Part shown: in pieces, positions 1 through 8,025 of the stretch
Numbering within the stretch: position 1 is the first letter of the stretch
Layout: every line of letters begins with the position of its first letter
NCBI RefSeq assembly: GCF_001278845.1
Contig: NZ_CP012590.1
Location: 62,001 to 126,000 of the forward strand
Length of the DNA: 64,000 nucleotides
Direction of reading: 5' to 3'
From: Actinomyces sp. oral taxon 414
GTDB taxonomy: Bacteria > Actinomycetota > Actinomycetes > Actinomycetales > Actinomycetaceae
The notes under the pieces: generated by a model
The model's database searches: none
Seen by the model: the letters and a program-made list of their open reading frames with translations, nothing else
Told to the model about the DNA's origin: nothing
Position numbers and translations under genes: made by a program

Positions 1-259
1 GCCGCTCGACCTCCTCCCCGGCGGCGAAGATGGCCGCCTCGACCGCGCCGATCGACGGCGTCGTGCCACCGGCGGCGAGGTTGTCGCACAGTTCGGCCCG
101 GTCCGCGCCCGCCCGTGCGGATATGCGCACGCCCTCGACGTTCTCCAGGCAGATCTCGACGGCGACGTGGGGCAGGTCGCGCCAGGGCGCGTCGTCGGGG
201 GACGGGCTGCCGAGCGTCCGCAGGGACGGGGCCGAACGGGTGAACCTCATTGCATTCAT
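1..259 (-). CDS. cutC: Copper homeostasis protein CutC, 5' part (cut by window edge)
   Basis: The reading frame runs leftward from ATG at 259 off the window, giving the first 86 residues. After about 30 poorly conserved residues it reads VEICLENVEG, then ADRAELCDNLAAGGTTPS, which is the hallmark N-terminal strand and ADRxELC-GGxTPS segment of the CutC TIM-barrel family. CutC was linked to copper tolerance in E. coli; its biochemical role is unsettled, so only the family call is firm. ATG at 250 is an alternative start. There is no Shine-Dalgarno; instead a CACACT hexamer lies 6 nt upstream of ATG, which fits a leaderless mRNA. The C-terminal two thirds lie outside the window. Confidence 0.85.
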   Translation of the reverse strand, partial: MNAMRFTRSAPSLRTLGSPSPDDAPWRDLPHVAVEICLENVEGVRISARAGADRAELCDNLAAGGTTPSIGAVEAAIFAAGEEVER

Positions 260-265
260 GGTCCG

Positions 266-271
266 AGTGTG
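266..271 (-). promoter_or_regulatory. -10-like hexamer for leaderless cutC
   Basis: CACACT on the minus strand followed by exactly 6 nt and then the cutC ATG. The identical arrangement precedes the CDF transporter at 13597. No Shine-Dalgarno is present. The surrounding 280-380 stretch is unusually AT-rich for this window and may hold the rest of the promoter. Confidence 0.4.
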
Positions 272-415
272 GCATGCCCGGCGCTCCGCGAGGGCGGATC
301 CGGATGCGGATTCGTCAGAGGATTCAATCGAATAATAGTCGGAGCATAATCGGATCGTGATCAGATAATGGTCAGTCAATGGACAGTCGGTGGTCGGAGC
401 GCGACCGGGCCGCGC

Positions 416-688
416 TCAGAGACCGCGGGAGCGGGTGGCCGCTTCGCGCTGCTCGGCGACCGTGATGTTGGCCGCCGGCGCGGCCAGGACCGGCTCGGCG
501 TGCGAGACGGAGACGGCGGCGTCAGGCCCGCCCGCGGCGGCGATGAAGGCGCGGCCGCCGAGCAGGACGCCGAACAGGACGAGGATCGAGGTGGTGATCA
601 TGGCGATAATGCGGGCCGGGCTCAGCCGCGGCGCGGCGGCGGCGGGCGCGGGCGCGGCGGCGACGGGCGCGGTGGCGGTGGTGGACAT
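416..688 (-). CDS. Small single-pass membrane protein, unknown function
   Basis: A 90-residue protein. The start at 688 is preferred over longer options because AGGAGG lies 6 nt upstream. The first 20 residues are Ala/Pro/Thr-rich; residues about 27-49 (IIAMITTSILVLFGVLL core) form one hydrophobic helix; the remaining 40 residues (DAAVSVSHAEPVLAAPAANI and on) would sit on the other side. I do not recognise a family. It is not obviously co-transcribed with its neighbours: 156 nt separate it from cutC and the next gene to the right is divergent. The good ribosome site and high G/C third positions support it as a real gene. Confidence 0.7.
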   Translation of the reverse strand: MSTTATAPVAAAPAPAAAAPRLSPARIIAMITTSILVLFGVLLGGRAFIAAAGGPDAAVSVSHAEPVLAAPAANITVAEQREAATRSRGL

Positions 689-1070
689 GACGGCCTCCTG
701 GGGTTTTCCGGTACTCGTAGTGCGTGTGGTGCGGGATCGGTGCCCCGCTTGGATCAAGAGAAGACGAGAGGGCTGGTGCGCTCCGTGGCGGCGCTTGTGC
801 GTCGCCTGTGAGTGTTTGCTCGCCGGCGGCCCGCCGCGCGACGTCCGCGGCTCCGGGCCGGCGCGAGGACCCCGCCGCGGCCGCCTGCGGCTCCGGCCGA
901 TCCGACGGCGCCGGGCGTGACTACTCTCATGCCGGGCCGGTCGCCCGCCCCCTTTGACGACGTCGCGTCAGGTCAATTAGGCTCATTGGGCACGTAGGTA
1001 AGGCGAACCTTTTATCGTCTTCGCGTCCGACCTGATTCTCTTCACAACCAGCGCATCCCGGGAGGCAGGC
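689..1070. other. Intergenic region between divergent genes; promoter and iron box
   Basis: 382 nt without a convincing ORF. It must hold the promoter of the small membrane protein (minus) and that of the ABC operon (plus). For the plus side, TTGACG at 954-959 is a reasonable -35, with only a weak -10 near 975-982; the DtxR-type box at 994-1012 lies just downstream, where a bound repressor would block transcription. A Shine-Dalgarno GGGAGG is at 1060-1065. Confidence 0.5.
994..1012 (+). promoter_or_regulatory. Candidate DtxR/IdeR iron box
   Basis: The site reads GTAGGTAAGGCGAACCTTT. Against the DtxR/IdeR consensus TTAGGTTAGCCTAACCTAA it matches 13 of 19 positions and keeps the AGGT...ACCT arms. 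It lies 58 nt upstream of the ABC transporter start and downstream of the likely promoter. This implies iron-dependent repression of the two ABC genes; the match is seen in the sequence, the regulation is inferred. Confidence 0.55.
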
Positions 1071-3014
1071 ATGGCACGCGCCCATGGCCGCGGCTCGACA
1101 ACCCCCACGATCCCCATTGGCACGGTCCGCGGCCGACGGGCCGCCATTGCATCCTTCGTGCTGGCCGTCCTCGGCTCTCTGGCCCAGGCCTGGGCGCTGG
1201 TCGGTCTGGGGCGGGCCCTGGGCGCCCTGCTGACCGCCGGCGGAGGAGCCGTCGCCGCGAGCGCGGCCGGGATCGCCGGGACCGCTGGCGGAGGGGCCGT
1301 CGCCGCCGGCGCCTGGCGCCCCCTGCTCCTCCAGGCCGTGCTCGCCGCCGCGGCGGCCGGCGCCTGCCAGATCGGCGTCGAGGTCCTCTCGCGCACCTCG
1401 GCCACCCGTGAGGAGGGCCGCCTGCGCTCCCGCCTGCTGGCGCACCTGTTCGACCTGGGGCCGGCCCGCGCCGCCGATCTGCGCTCGGGCTCCACCGTCT
1501 CCCTGCTGACCGACGGCGCCGAGCGCGTGGCCCTGTACCGCCAGACCTTCCTGGCCCCCACCGCCGCCGCCTTCGCCTCCCCGGCCCTGGTCCTGGCCCT
1601 CCTCGCCGTCGTCATCGACCCCCTGCCCTGCCTGGTCCTGCTCGTGGCCGTCGTCCTCGTGCCCGGCTTCATCATCGCCCTGCACCTGCGGGTCCGCCGC
1701 TCCTCGTCGGGCTCGAGGCGGGCGCGCACGCGCCTGGCCGGGGCCTACCTCGACGCCATCCAGGGCCTGACCACCCTGACCCTGGCCCGCGCCGCCTCGC
1801 GCACCGCCGCCGACCTGCGCCGGGCGGGGGAGGACAACCGCCGCGCCGTCATGGGGCTGCTGGCCGGCAACCAGCTCGTCATCCTCGTCACCGACTGCCT
1901 GTTCTCCCTGTTCTTCATCGCCGCCGCCGCCGGCATGGCCCTGGTCCGGCTGCGCGCCGGCGCCATCGACGTCGGCGACGCCCTGGCCCTGGTCCTGACC
2001 TCCTTCGTCCTCCTCGAGCCCCTGGACCGGGTCGGCGCCTTCTTCTACGTCGGCATGGGTGGCCTGGCCAACCAGCGGGCGATGCGCCGCGTCCTGGGGG
2101 CCCGCCGCCCCGACGGTGCCGCCCCCGACGACGGCGGTCCCGTCGCGCCCCCGGGAGGTCGGGACGACGCCGCCCCCGCCCTGTCCCTGCACCGCGTGAC
2201 CGCCTCCTGGGCGGGGGGCGGGCCCGGGTCCGACGGCGCCCGGGGCTGCGCCGGCCGCGTCGGAGCTTCCGGTCGCGGCGGGCATGGCGAGCATGCCGGG
2301 CGCGGCGGGCCCGGTGGCCCCGGCGGGCCCGGCCGCGGGCGGGAGGGGGCCGGCGCCGTCGTGCTGAGCGACGTGGACCTGACCGTGGCGCGCGGCGAGC
2401 ACGTGGCCCTCGTCGGTCCCTCGGGGGCGGGCAAATCCACCCTCCTGGCCCTGGCTTCCGGCGACCTGCTGCCCGCCGCCGGCACCGTGCGCGTGGGCGG
2501 GATCGCCTCGACTGCCGCCACCCAGGACGAGGTGCGCGCCGCCAGCGCCCTGGTCGCCCAGAGCACCTGGCTCTTCGCCGGCACCATCGCCGACAACCTC
2601 CGCCTGGCCGACCCGACCGCCACCCCCGAGCGCATGTGGCGGGCCCTGGAGCGGGCGAACCTGGCCCAGGAGGTCCGCCTCATGCCGGCGGGCCTGGACA
2701 CCGTCGTCGGCGAGAACGGGATGGGGCTGTCGGGCGGGCAGGCGCAGCGGGTCTCGCTCGCCCGCGCCTTCCTCGCCGACCGGCCCCTGCTGCTCCTGGA
2801 CGAGCCCACCAGCCAGGTCGACCTGGCCGGCGAGGCTCAGATCATCGAGGCCATCGACCGTCTGGCGGAGGGCCGCACCGTCCTGACCGTCTCCCACCGC
2901 GCCGGCGCCCTGACCGGCGCCGACCGCGTCATCCGTGTGGCCGACGGCGCCCTGACCCCCGTCGGGCCCGAACCGGCCGTCCCCGGCCCCGGCACCACCG
3001 AGAGCGAGGCCTGA
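1071..3014 (+). CDS. ABC transporter half-subunit 1 (TMD-NBD), possibly iron-linked
   Basis: A 647-residue half-transporter. An N-terminal membrane domain (about residues 20-330, several hydrophobic helices) is fused to an ATPase domain: Walker A GPSGAGKST at 449-457, signature LSGGQ at 553-557, Walker B LLLLDEP near 573, and switch His in TVSHR near 608. The start ATG has GGGAGG at 6 nt spacing. About 45 residues just ahead of the ATPase core (roughly 380-425) are a Gly/Arg-rich low-complexity insertion absent from typical members. It pairs with the next gene 3 nt downstream. General layout resembles CydDC and the mycobacterial IrtAB siderophore system. No cytochrome bd genes are near and an iron box lies upstream, so an iron, siderophore or haem role is favoured. 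Substrate is not proven. Confidence 0.85.
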   Translation: MARAHGRGSTTPTIPIGTVRGRRAAIASFVLAVLGSLAQAWALVGLGRALGALLTAGGGAVAASAAGIAGTAGGGAVAAGAWRPLLLQAVLAAAAAGACQIGVEVLSRTSATREEGRLRSRLLAHLFDLGPARAADLRSGSTVSLLTDGAERVALYRQTFLAPTAAAFASPALVLALLAVVIDPLPCLVLLVAVVLVPGFIIALHLRVRRSSSGSRRARTRLAGAYLDAIQGLTTLTLARAASRTAADLRRAGEDNRRAVMGLLAGNQLVILVTDCLFSLFFIAAAAGMALVRLRAGAIDVGDALALVLTSFVLLEPLDRVGAFFYVGMGGLANQRAMRRVLGARRPDGAAPDDGGPVAPPGGRDDAAPALSLHRVTASWAGGGPGSDGARGCAGRVGASGRGGHGEHAGRGGPGGPGGPGRGREGAGAVVLSDVDLTVARGEHVALVGPSGAGKSTLLALASGDLLPAAGTVRVGGIASTAATQDEVRAASALVAQSTWLFAGTIADNLRLADPTATPERMWRALERANLAQEVRLMPAGLDTVVGENGMGLSGGQAQRVSLARAFLADRPLLLLDEPTSQVDLAGEAQIIEAIDRLAEGRTVLTVSHRAGALTGADRVIRVADGALTPVGPEPAVPGPGTTESEA

Positions 3015-3017
3015 ACC

Positions 3018-4904
3018 ATGACCGCCGCCCCCGGCCCTTCCGCCGCCCAGGGCCCCGGCCCGGCCCCCGCCGCCCCCGCGCCGAGCCCCGCCCCTTCCGC
3101 GGCGCCCCCCGCCCCCGCCCCCTCCCGGCGCGAGCTCATCGCCTGGATGCTGCGGGTCACCCGGCCCGTCCTGGCCCCGCTCCTGGGATCGACCCTCGCC
3201 CGCATCGCCGACCTGCTCGCTGGCGTCGGCATCTTCGCCCTGGGCGCCTGGGCCGTGGTGGTCACCGGCCGCCACCTGGCCGGCGCCGCCGCCGGCCCCG
3301 CCGCGCCGTCGGCCCCGGCGGCGCCGTCGGTCGGGATGATCGTCGCGATTATGGCGGGGCTGAGCCTGCTCAAGGCCGCCCTGCGCTACGCCGAGCAGTT
3401 CCTGGGCCACTTCGTTGCCTTCAAGGCCCTGGAGCTGCTGCGCGCGGAGATCTTCCGGGCCCTCATCCCGCGCGCCCCCCGGGTCATGGCCACCGCCCGC
3501 TCCGGCGACCTCATGACCCGCGCCACCAAGGACGTCGACCGCATCGAGGTCTTCTTCGCCCACACCTTCGCCCCCATGGTCAGCGCCGTCGTCGTGCCCG
3601 CGACGGTCCTGGTCCTCATCGGCGCCCGCGTGTCCTGGGCGGCGGCCGGCGTCGCCCTGCCCTTCCTCCTGGCGGCCCTGCTCGCGGCGCCCGCGGCCGG
3701 CTGGCGGGCGGCACTGGCCTCCTCGCGCGCCGCCGCGGCCGCCCGCTCGCGCCTGGCCGAGCACGTCACCGACTCCGTCCAGGGCATGAGCGAGGTCGTG
3801 GGCTACGGGCGCACCGCCGAGCGCCTGGCCGCCACCGCCGGGCTCGACGACGCCGTCGCCTCCGCTCTGCGCCCGGCGAGCCTGGCCACCTCGCTGCGGC
3901 GCGGCGCCATCGCCCTGCTCATGCTGGCCGGGCCCGCCGCCGTGCTCGCCGTCGGCGCGCCCGGGGTCGAGGCCGGCGACGTTGACGCCGCCGCCCTGGC
4001 CGCGGCCGTCGCGGCGCTCGTGCGCCTGAGCGAGTGCGTGCGCGCCGTGGAGGAGTCGGTCGGCTCCCTCAACAATTCCTTCGCCTCCGCCGAGCGGGTC
4101 TACGAGGTCGTCCACGCCCCCGTCGAGCTGCCCGACGGGGCGGAGGAGCTCGCCCCCGCCGCCGGCGGGCACGAGGTGGTCTGGGACGACGTCTTCTACT
4201 CCTACCCGGGCGCCCCGGCCCCGGCCCTGCGGGGCGTGAGCCTGAGGGCGCGGGCGGGGCGGTGGACCTGCCTGGTGGGCGTGTCCGGCTCGGGCAAGAC
4301 GACCCTGGCCCAGCTCGCCCTGCGCTTCGACGACCCGCAGAGCGGGCGGGTCCTCGTGGGTGGCCGGGACGTGCGGGGGCTGACCGGCGACTCGCTGCGC
4401 CGCGAGGTCGTCCTCGTCAGCCAGCGGGCCCACCTGTTCCGGGCCAGCATCGCCGACAACGTCCGCCTGGCCGCGCCCGGCGCCACCGACACCCAGGTGG
4501 AGGCCGCCTGCCGCGCCGCGGGCATCCACGAGGACATTGTGGCCATGGACCGCGGCTACGACACGCCCGTCGGCGAGCGCGGGCTGTCCCTGTCCGGCGG
4601 CCAGCGCCAGCGCCTGGCCCTGGCCCGCGCCCTGCTCACCCGCCCCGGCGTCCTCGTCCTGGACGAGTTCACCTCCCACCTCGACCCCGGGCTCGACGCC
4701 TCCGTGCGCGACGCCGTGCGCCGCTGGGCCGAGGGGGTCACCGTGGTCGAGATCACGCACAGCCTGCGCTGGGTCGGCCGGGCCGATCGCGTCGTCGTCC
4801 TCGACGCCGGGCTGGTCGTGGCCGACGGCGACCCCGCCGAACTGCTCGCCGTCGACGGGCCTTTGCGGCGCCTGGCAATGAGGGAGGGCGCGCCAATGCG
4901 CTGA
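3018..4904 (+). CDS. ABC transporter half-subunit 2 (TMD-NBD)
   Basis: A 628-residue partner of the preceding gene, starting 3 nt after its stop, so the two are surely co-translated and form a heterodimeric exporter-type ABC protein. A Pro/Ala-rich leader of about 40 residues precedes the membrane domain (to about residue 330). ATPase motifs: Walker A GVSGSGKTT at 421-429, LSGGQ at 525-529, Walker B VLVLDEF near 546-552 and ITHSL as switch His. The residue after the catalytic Glu is Phe rather than the usual Pro (DEF, where the partner has DEP), a small asymmetry. IrtB-like and CydC-like functions are both possible; the upstream iron box favours metal or siderophore traffic. Confidence 0.85.
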   Translation: MTAAPGPSAAQGPGPAPAAPAPSPAPSAAPPAPAPSRRELIAWMLRVTRPVLAPLLGSTLARIADLLAGVGIFALGAWAVVVTGRHLAGAAAGPAAPSAPAAPSVGMIVAIMAGLSLLKAALRYAEQFLGHFVAFKALELLRAEIFRALIPRAPRVMATARSGDLMTRATKDVDRIEVFFAHTFAPMVSAVVVPATVLVLIGARVSWAAAGVALPFLLAALLAAPAAGWRAALASSRAAAAARSRLAEHVTDSVQGMSEVVGYGRTAERLAATAGLDDAVASALRPASLATSLRRGAIALLMLAGPAAVLAVGAPGVEAGDVDAAALAAAVAALVRLSECVRAVEESVGSLNNSFASAERVYEVVHAPVELPDGAEELAPAAGGHEVVWDDVFYSYPGAPAPALRGVSLRARAGRWTCLVGVSGSGKTTLAQLALRFDDPQSGRVLVGGRDVRGLTGDSLRREVVLVSQRAHLFRASIADNVRLAAPGATDTQVEAACRAAGIHEDIVAMDRGYDTPVGERGLSLSGGQRQRLALARALLTRPGVLVLDEFTSHLDPGLDASVRDAVRRWAEGVTVVEITHSLRWVGRADRVVVLDAGLVVADGDPAELLAVDGPLRRLAMREGAPMR

Positions 4905-4982
4905 CGCGCCCGTGCGGCGCGGGCCGTCTCCGCCGCCACGCCCCCGCTGCCTCCGGACCCATGGGGAGGCCTCCCCGCCGTC

Positions 4983-4999
4983 GCCCGGGCCTCCCGGGC
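4983..4999 (+). terminator. Candidate hairpin terminator after the ABC operon
   Basis: GCCCGGG, 3-nt loop, CCCGGGC: a perfect 7-bp stem. A second perfect 14-bp palindrome (GGGGAGGCCTCCCC) sits at 4963-4976. There is no U-tract, as is common in high-GC actinobacteria. It lies 79 nt after the ABC stop and before the next promoter. Confidence 0.4.
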
Positions 5000-5031
5000 C
5001 CGCGCGGCTTCCTCCCCGGGCGGCCCGTGCC

Positions 5032-5037
5032 GTAGAG
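5032..5037 (+). promoter_or_regulatory. -10-like hexamer ahead of the SWIM/MoxR/VWA operon
   Basis: TAGAGT, 42 nt upstream of the small upstream ORF at 5080 and about 103 nt upstream of the SWIM gene. It is the best TANNNT hexamer in the gap after the ABC operon and its hairpins. No clear -35 element. Confidence 0.35.
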
Positions 5038-5079
5038 TGCACCCGCCCCCGGCCGCCGACGAGGAGAGCCCCACCGACC

Positions 5080-5148
5080 ATGAGCCCCGCCACCGCCCGC
5101 GCCCGAGTCGCCGCTCGCGCTCGAGCCGGAACCCGAGACCATGGCTGA
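5080..5148 (+). CDS. Possible 22-residue Arg-rich upstream ORF overlapping the SWIM gene
   Basis: ATG at 5080 with GAGGAGAG 10-17 nt upstream opens a 22-codon ORF that encodes many Arg and Ala residues and stops at 5146-5148, inside the start of the SWIM gene (ATG 5141). The SWIM gene itself has almost no Shine-Dalgarno (CCGAGACC), so the short ORF could carry ribosomes to it by translational coupling. Alternatively the ORF is fortuitous and the better ribosome site is a coincidence. No peptide family is recognisable. Confidence 0.35.
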   Translation: MSPATARARVAARARAGTRDHG

Positions 5149-6505
5149 GGACTGGAACGCCCAGCGCGTGACCTCTCTCGCGCCCGACGCCAAGGTGGCC
5201 GCGGCCGGCCTTAAACTCGCCAAGACCGGGACCTGGTCCGACGTCGGATACCACGAGTCCCTGCTGTGGGGGCAGTGCAAGGGGTCGGGCAAGAACCCCT
5301 ACCAGGTCTGCGCGGACCTGGCCGCCTCCGCCTTCCGCTGCTCCTGCCCATCGCGCAAATTCCCCTGCAAGCACGCCGTGGGCCTGCTGCACCTGTGGTG
5401 CGACGGCGCCGCCGCCCCGGGCGAGCCCGTCGAGTTCGCCCGCCAGTGGGCCGAGCGTCGGGCTGAGCGCGCCGCCAAGGCGGCCGAGCGCGCCGCCGGC
5501 ACCACCCCCGCCCCCGACGCCGACCCGGCCACCGCCGCCAAGCGCGCCAAGGCCGCCCGGGCCCGCGCCGCCCGCCGCGAGCAGCGCATCACCGACGGCC
5601 TGGCCGACCTCGACCGCTGGATCCTCGACCAGATCGACCAGGGCCTGGTTGCCACCGGCGAGAGCCGGAGCACGGCCCTGCGCCGCCTGGCCGCCCGCAT
5701 GGTCGACGCCCAGGCGCCCGGGGTTGCTGCCCGCCTGGGCGAGCTCGCCACCCTGGACGACAAGGACCCCGACTGGCTGGGCGAACTGGCCTCCGAGCTG
5801 GGCGCCATCCACCTGCTCGCGCGCGCCTGGGCCGGGCGCGAGCACCTGCCCGCCGACCTGGTGGCCTGTGCGCGCCGCGAGATCGGCCTGAGCGTGGCCT
5901 CCGAGGAGGTCCTGGCCGCCCCCGGCGTCGAGGACCGGTGGGCGGTGGTGGGCACCCGCGACCGCGAGGAGGGCCGGGTCACGGCCCGCGACTTCTGGCT
6001 GTGCGGCACGAGCACGGGGCGCTGGGGGCGCATTATCGCCTACGCCCGCGAGGCGGAGGAGCTGCCGACCACCTTCAGCCCCGGCACGCTGGTCCAAGCC
6101 CGCCTGCACTTCCACCCCGGACCCGGGCTGCGGGCCCTGTCCCGGCCCGAGCAGCCCGCCGCCGAGCCGATCGCCGCCTGGAACCCCGGGGCGCTGAGCG
6201 TCGCCGGCGCCCGCGAGGCCTGGCGCAACGCCCTGGCCGCCGACCCGTGGGCGGACGTCCGGCCCCTCCTCGTCGCCGGCCGCCTCGCCGCCAACGCCGA
6301 GGGGCACCTGGCCCTGAGCCCGCGGGAGACGGACGGGGAGCGGGCGGACCGGGGGCACGCCGCCCTGCCGCTGCTGCGGATCGGCATCCACCGGCGCCTG
6401 GCCCTGGCCGCCGCCTGCGACAACGTCGTGATCGCGGGCCTGATCTGCCCGCAGGGCCTGTGGCCCCTGAGCCTGCTGACCGGGGGGACGGTGGTGCCGC
6501 TGTGA
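5141..6505 (+). CDS. SWIM zinc-finger protein
   Basis: A 454-residue protein, first of five overlapping genes. Residues 67-78 hold the SWIM zinc motif CxCx6CxH (C67, C69, C76, H78) in a context (LLWGQCKGSGKNPYQV before it, HAVGLLHLW after) typical of the SWIM proteins found beside MoxR/VWA genes in actinobacteria. SWIM fingers bind zinc and usually mediate nucleic-acid or protein contacts. An Ala/Arg-rich helical stretch spans about 100-150. The C-terminal 300 residues are conserved in the family without an assigned activity. The stop overlaps the next start (GTGA), so translation is coupled. Molecular role unknown; the operon context points to a MoxR/VWA-based assembly. Confidence 0.85.
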   Translation: MAEDWNAQRVTSLAPDAKVAAAGLKLAKTGTWSDVGYHESLLWGQCKGSGKNPYQVCADLAASAFRCSCPSRKFPCKHAVGLLHLWCDGAAAPGEPVEFARQWAERRAERAAKAAERAAGTTPAPDADPATAAKRAKAARARAARREQRITDGLADLDRWILDQIDQGLVATGESRSTALRRLAARMVDAQAPGVAARLGELATLDDKDPDWLGELASELGAIHLLARAWAGREHLPADLVACARREIGLSVASEEVLAAPGVEDRWAVVGTRDREEGRVTARDFWLCGTSTGRWGRIIAYAREAEELPTTFSPGTLVQARLHFHPGPGLRALSRPEQPAAEPIAAWNPGALSVAGAREAWRNALAADPWADVRPLLVAGRLAANAEGHLALSPRETDGERADRGHAALPLLRIGIHRRLALAAACDNVVIAGLICPQGLWPLSLLTGGTVVPL

Positions 6506-8025
6506 GCGGATTCGACGACGTCGTGCGCGCCGCCGCCCTCGGCGCGCGCAACCGGCCCCTGGCGGCGGCCTCGCTCAGCGCCCCCGTCGCCGCGGCGCTC
6601 AGCGGGGCCGACGGCGCCGAGCGCGTGCTCGAGGCGGTCGCCGCCCACGCCGCGGCCCGCCGCGCCGTCGTCCCCGTCGCGACCGCGACCGCCCTGGACC
6701 TGCCCGCGCGTCCGACCCCGGTCATCGACTCCGGCCCGGCCGACGTCCTGACCCGCATCATGGCCCTGGACCACCGGCAGGACGAGCTCATCGTGCGGGT
6801 CCTGCGCCTTGTGCGGCGCCGGGGCCTGCGCCTGCCGCCGATGCTCCTGAACCGGGCGGCGATCGCGCTGTCCGGCGACGACCTGGACGAGGTGGTGGCG
6901 CTCATGGACGAGCGCGATCGCGCCGTTTTCGCCCTGGACGGGCGCTGGGCCGACCGCATCCGGCGCTTCGCGCAGCGGAACGCCCCGCCCGACCCCACCC
7001 AGTGGGAGGACGGCGACGCCCAGGATCGCGCCGACTACCTCGCCCGCCTGCGCCGCACCGACCCCGACGCCGCCCGCGCCCTCCTGGCCGACGGCGCCTG
7101 GCTCAAGGCGAGGGCGCCCGAGCGCGAGCAGATCCTCGCCGCCCTGGCCACCGGGCTGGGCCCGGCCGACGAGGAGCTCCTGGAGGCGCGCCTGGACGAC
7201 CGCGCCGAGGCCGTGCGCGACCGGGCCGCCCAGCTCCTGGGCCGCCTGCCCTCCTCCGCCCTCATCGCCCGCGCCGAAGCCTTGGCCAAGCGCCACGTCG
7301 TCGTCACCCGGCGCGCCCTGCGGGCCCCGGCGGTCGAGCTGCACGGCATCGAGATGACCGACGCCCTGGCCCGCGACCGCTACCCCGCCAAGGCCCACCG
7401 GACCTCCGCCTCGCTGGCGCGCGTGGAGGAGGTGATCGCCCGCATCCCCACCTGGCGGTGGCCGGACCTCGCGGGGATCTCCGCCGCCGAACTGGCGACG
7501 GCGCGGACCCGCTGCGACGGGCAGAAGGCGGACCTGCGCGTCCCGCTGGCCCGGGCCGCCACCACCTGGCACGACGGCGAGCTCGCCGCCGCCCTCGCGG
7601 ACCTCCGCGCCTCCTCCGCCCCCGCCGAATTGTTCAGCCCGCTCGACGCCGTCGACCTGTTCGGCCTGCTCGACGAGCCGCGCCGCGAGGCCCTCCTGCA
7701 CCGGCTCATTGCCGCCAAGCGCTACAACGACGTCGTCGCCTGCACCCTCCGCTGGCCGCCCGAGCTCACCGCGCAGCAGTCCAGGCTCTTCGCCCGGGCC
7801 CTGATCGCCGTGACCGGGCCGGGCACGTACATCTCGAACCCCCAGTGGTGGGGCGTACTGCCGGCGCGCTGCGCGCCCGACGCCCTCGACGAAGTCCTCG
7901 CCATCCTCCGCGCCGCCCCGCCCGACACCCTGGGCGACCTGCGCGCGCAGACCGTCATCACCGCCCTCGAGCTGCGCCGCGAGCTGCTCGAACTGACCGA
8001 CCAGACCGACCAGGAGGCACCGTGA
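6502..8025 (+). CDS. DUF5691-type helical protein
   Basis: A 507-residue protein beginning at GTG 6502, inside the stop of the SWIM gene. It is almost entirely alpha-helical with many Leu/Ala/Arg heptad-like stretches and segments resembling HEAT-type repeats (for example EELLEARLDDRAEAVRDRA). Family and position match DUF5691, which recurs between SWIM and MoxR genes in actinobacterial operons of this kind. No catalytic motif is visible, so a scaffold role is likely. It ends QTDQEAP with its TGA overlapping the GTG start of the MoxR gene; AGGAGG within its last codons serves that start. The family name is recalled from the conserved operon, not from a search. Confidence 0.7.
   Translation: MSGFDDVVRAAALGARNRPLAAASLSAPVAAALSGADGAERVLEAVAAHAAARRAVVPVATATALDLPARPTPVIDSGPADVLTRIMALDHRQDELIVRVLRLVRRRGLRLPPMLLNRAAIALSGDDLDEVVALMDERDRAVFALDGRWADRIRRFAQRNAPPDPTQWEDGDAQDRADYLARLRRTDPDAARALLADGAWLKARAPEREQILAALATGLGPADEELLEARLDDRAEAVRDRAAQLLGRLPSSALIARAEALAKRHVVVTRRALRAPAVELHGIEMTDALARDRYPAKAHRTSASLARVEEVIARIPTWRWPDLAGISAAELATARTRCDGQKADLRVPLARAATTWHDGELAAALADLRASSAPAELFSPLDAVDLFGLLDEPRREALLHRLIAAKRYNDVVACTLRWPPELTAQQSRLFARALIAVTGPGTYISNPQWWGVLPARCAPDALDEVLAILRAAPPDTLGDLRAQTVITALELRRELLELTDQTDQEAP

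Noticed and set aside
1071..4904. Assignment as cydDC
   Set aside because: Layout fits, but no cydAB is adjacent and an iron box lies upstream, so a specific Cyd name is not justified.
927..5093. Very long open frame (1388 codons) on the minus strand opposite the ABC genes
   Set aside because: It is the GC-rich antisense shadow of two clear ABC genes: composition is Gly/Gln/Asp/Ala with no recognisable domain, and it spans both genes and their gap.
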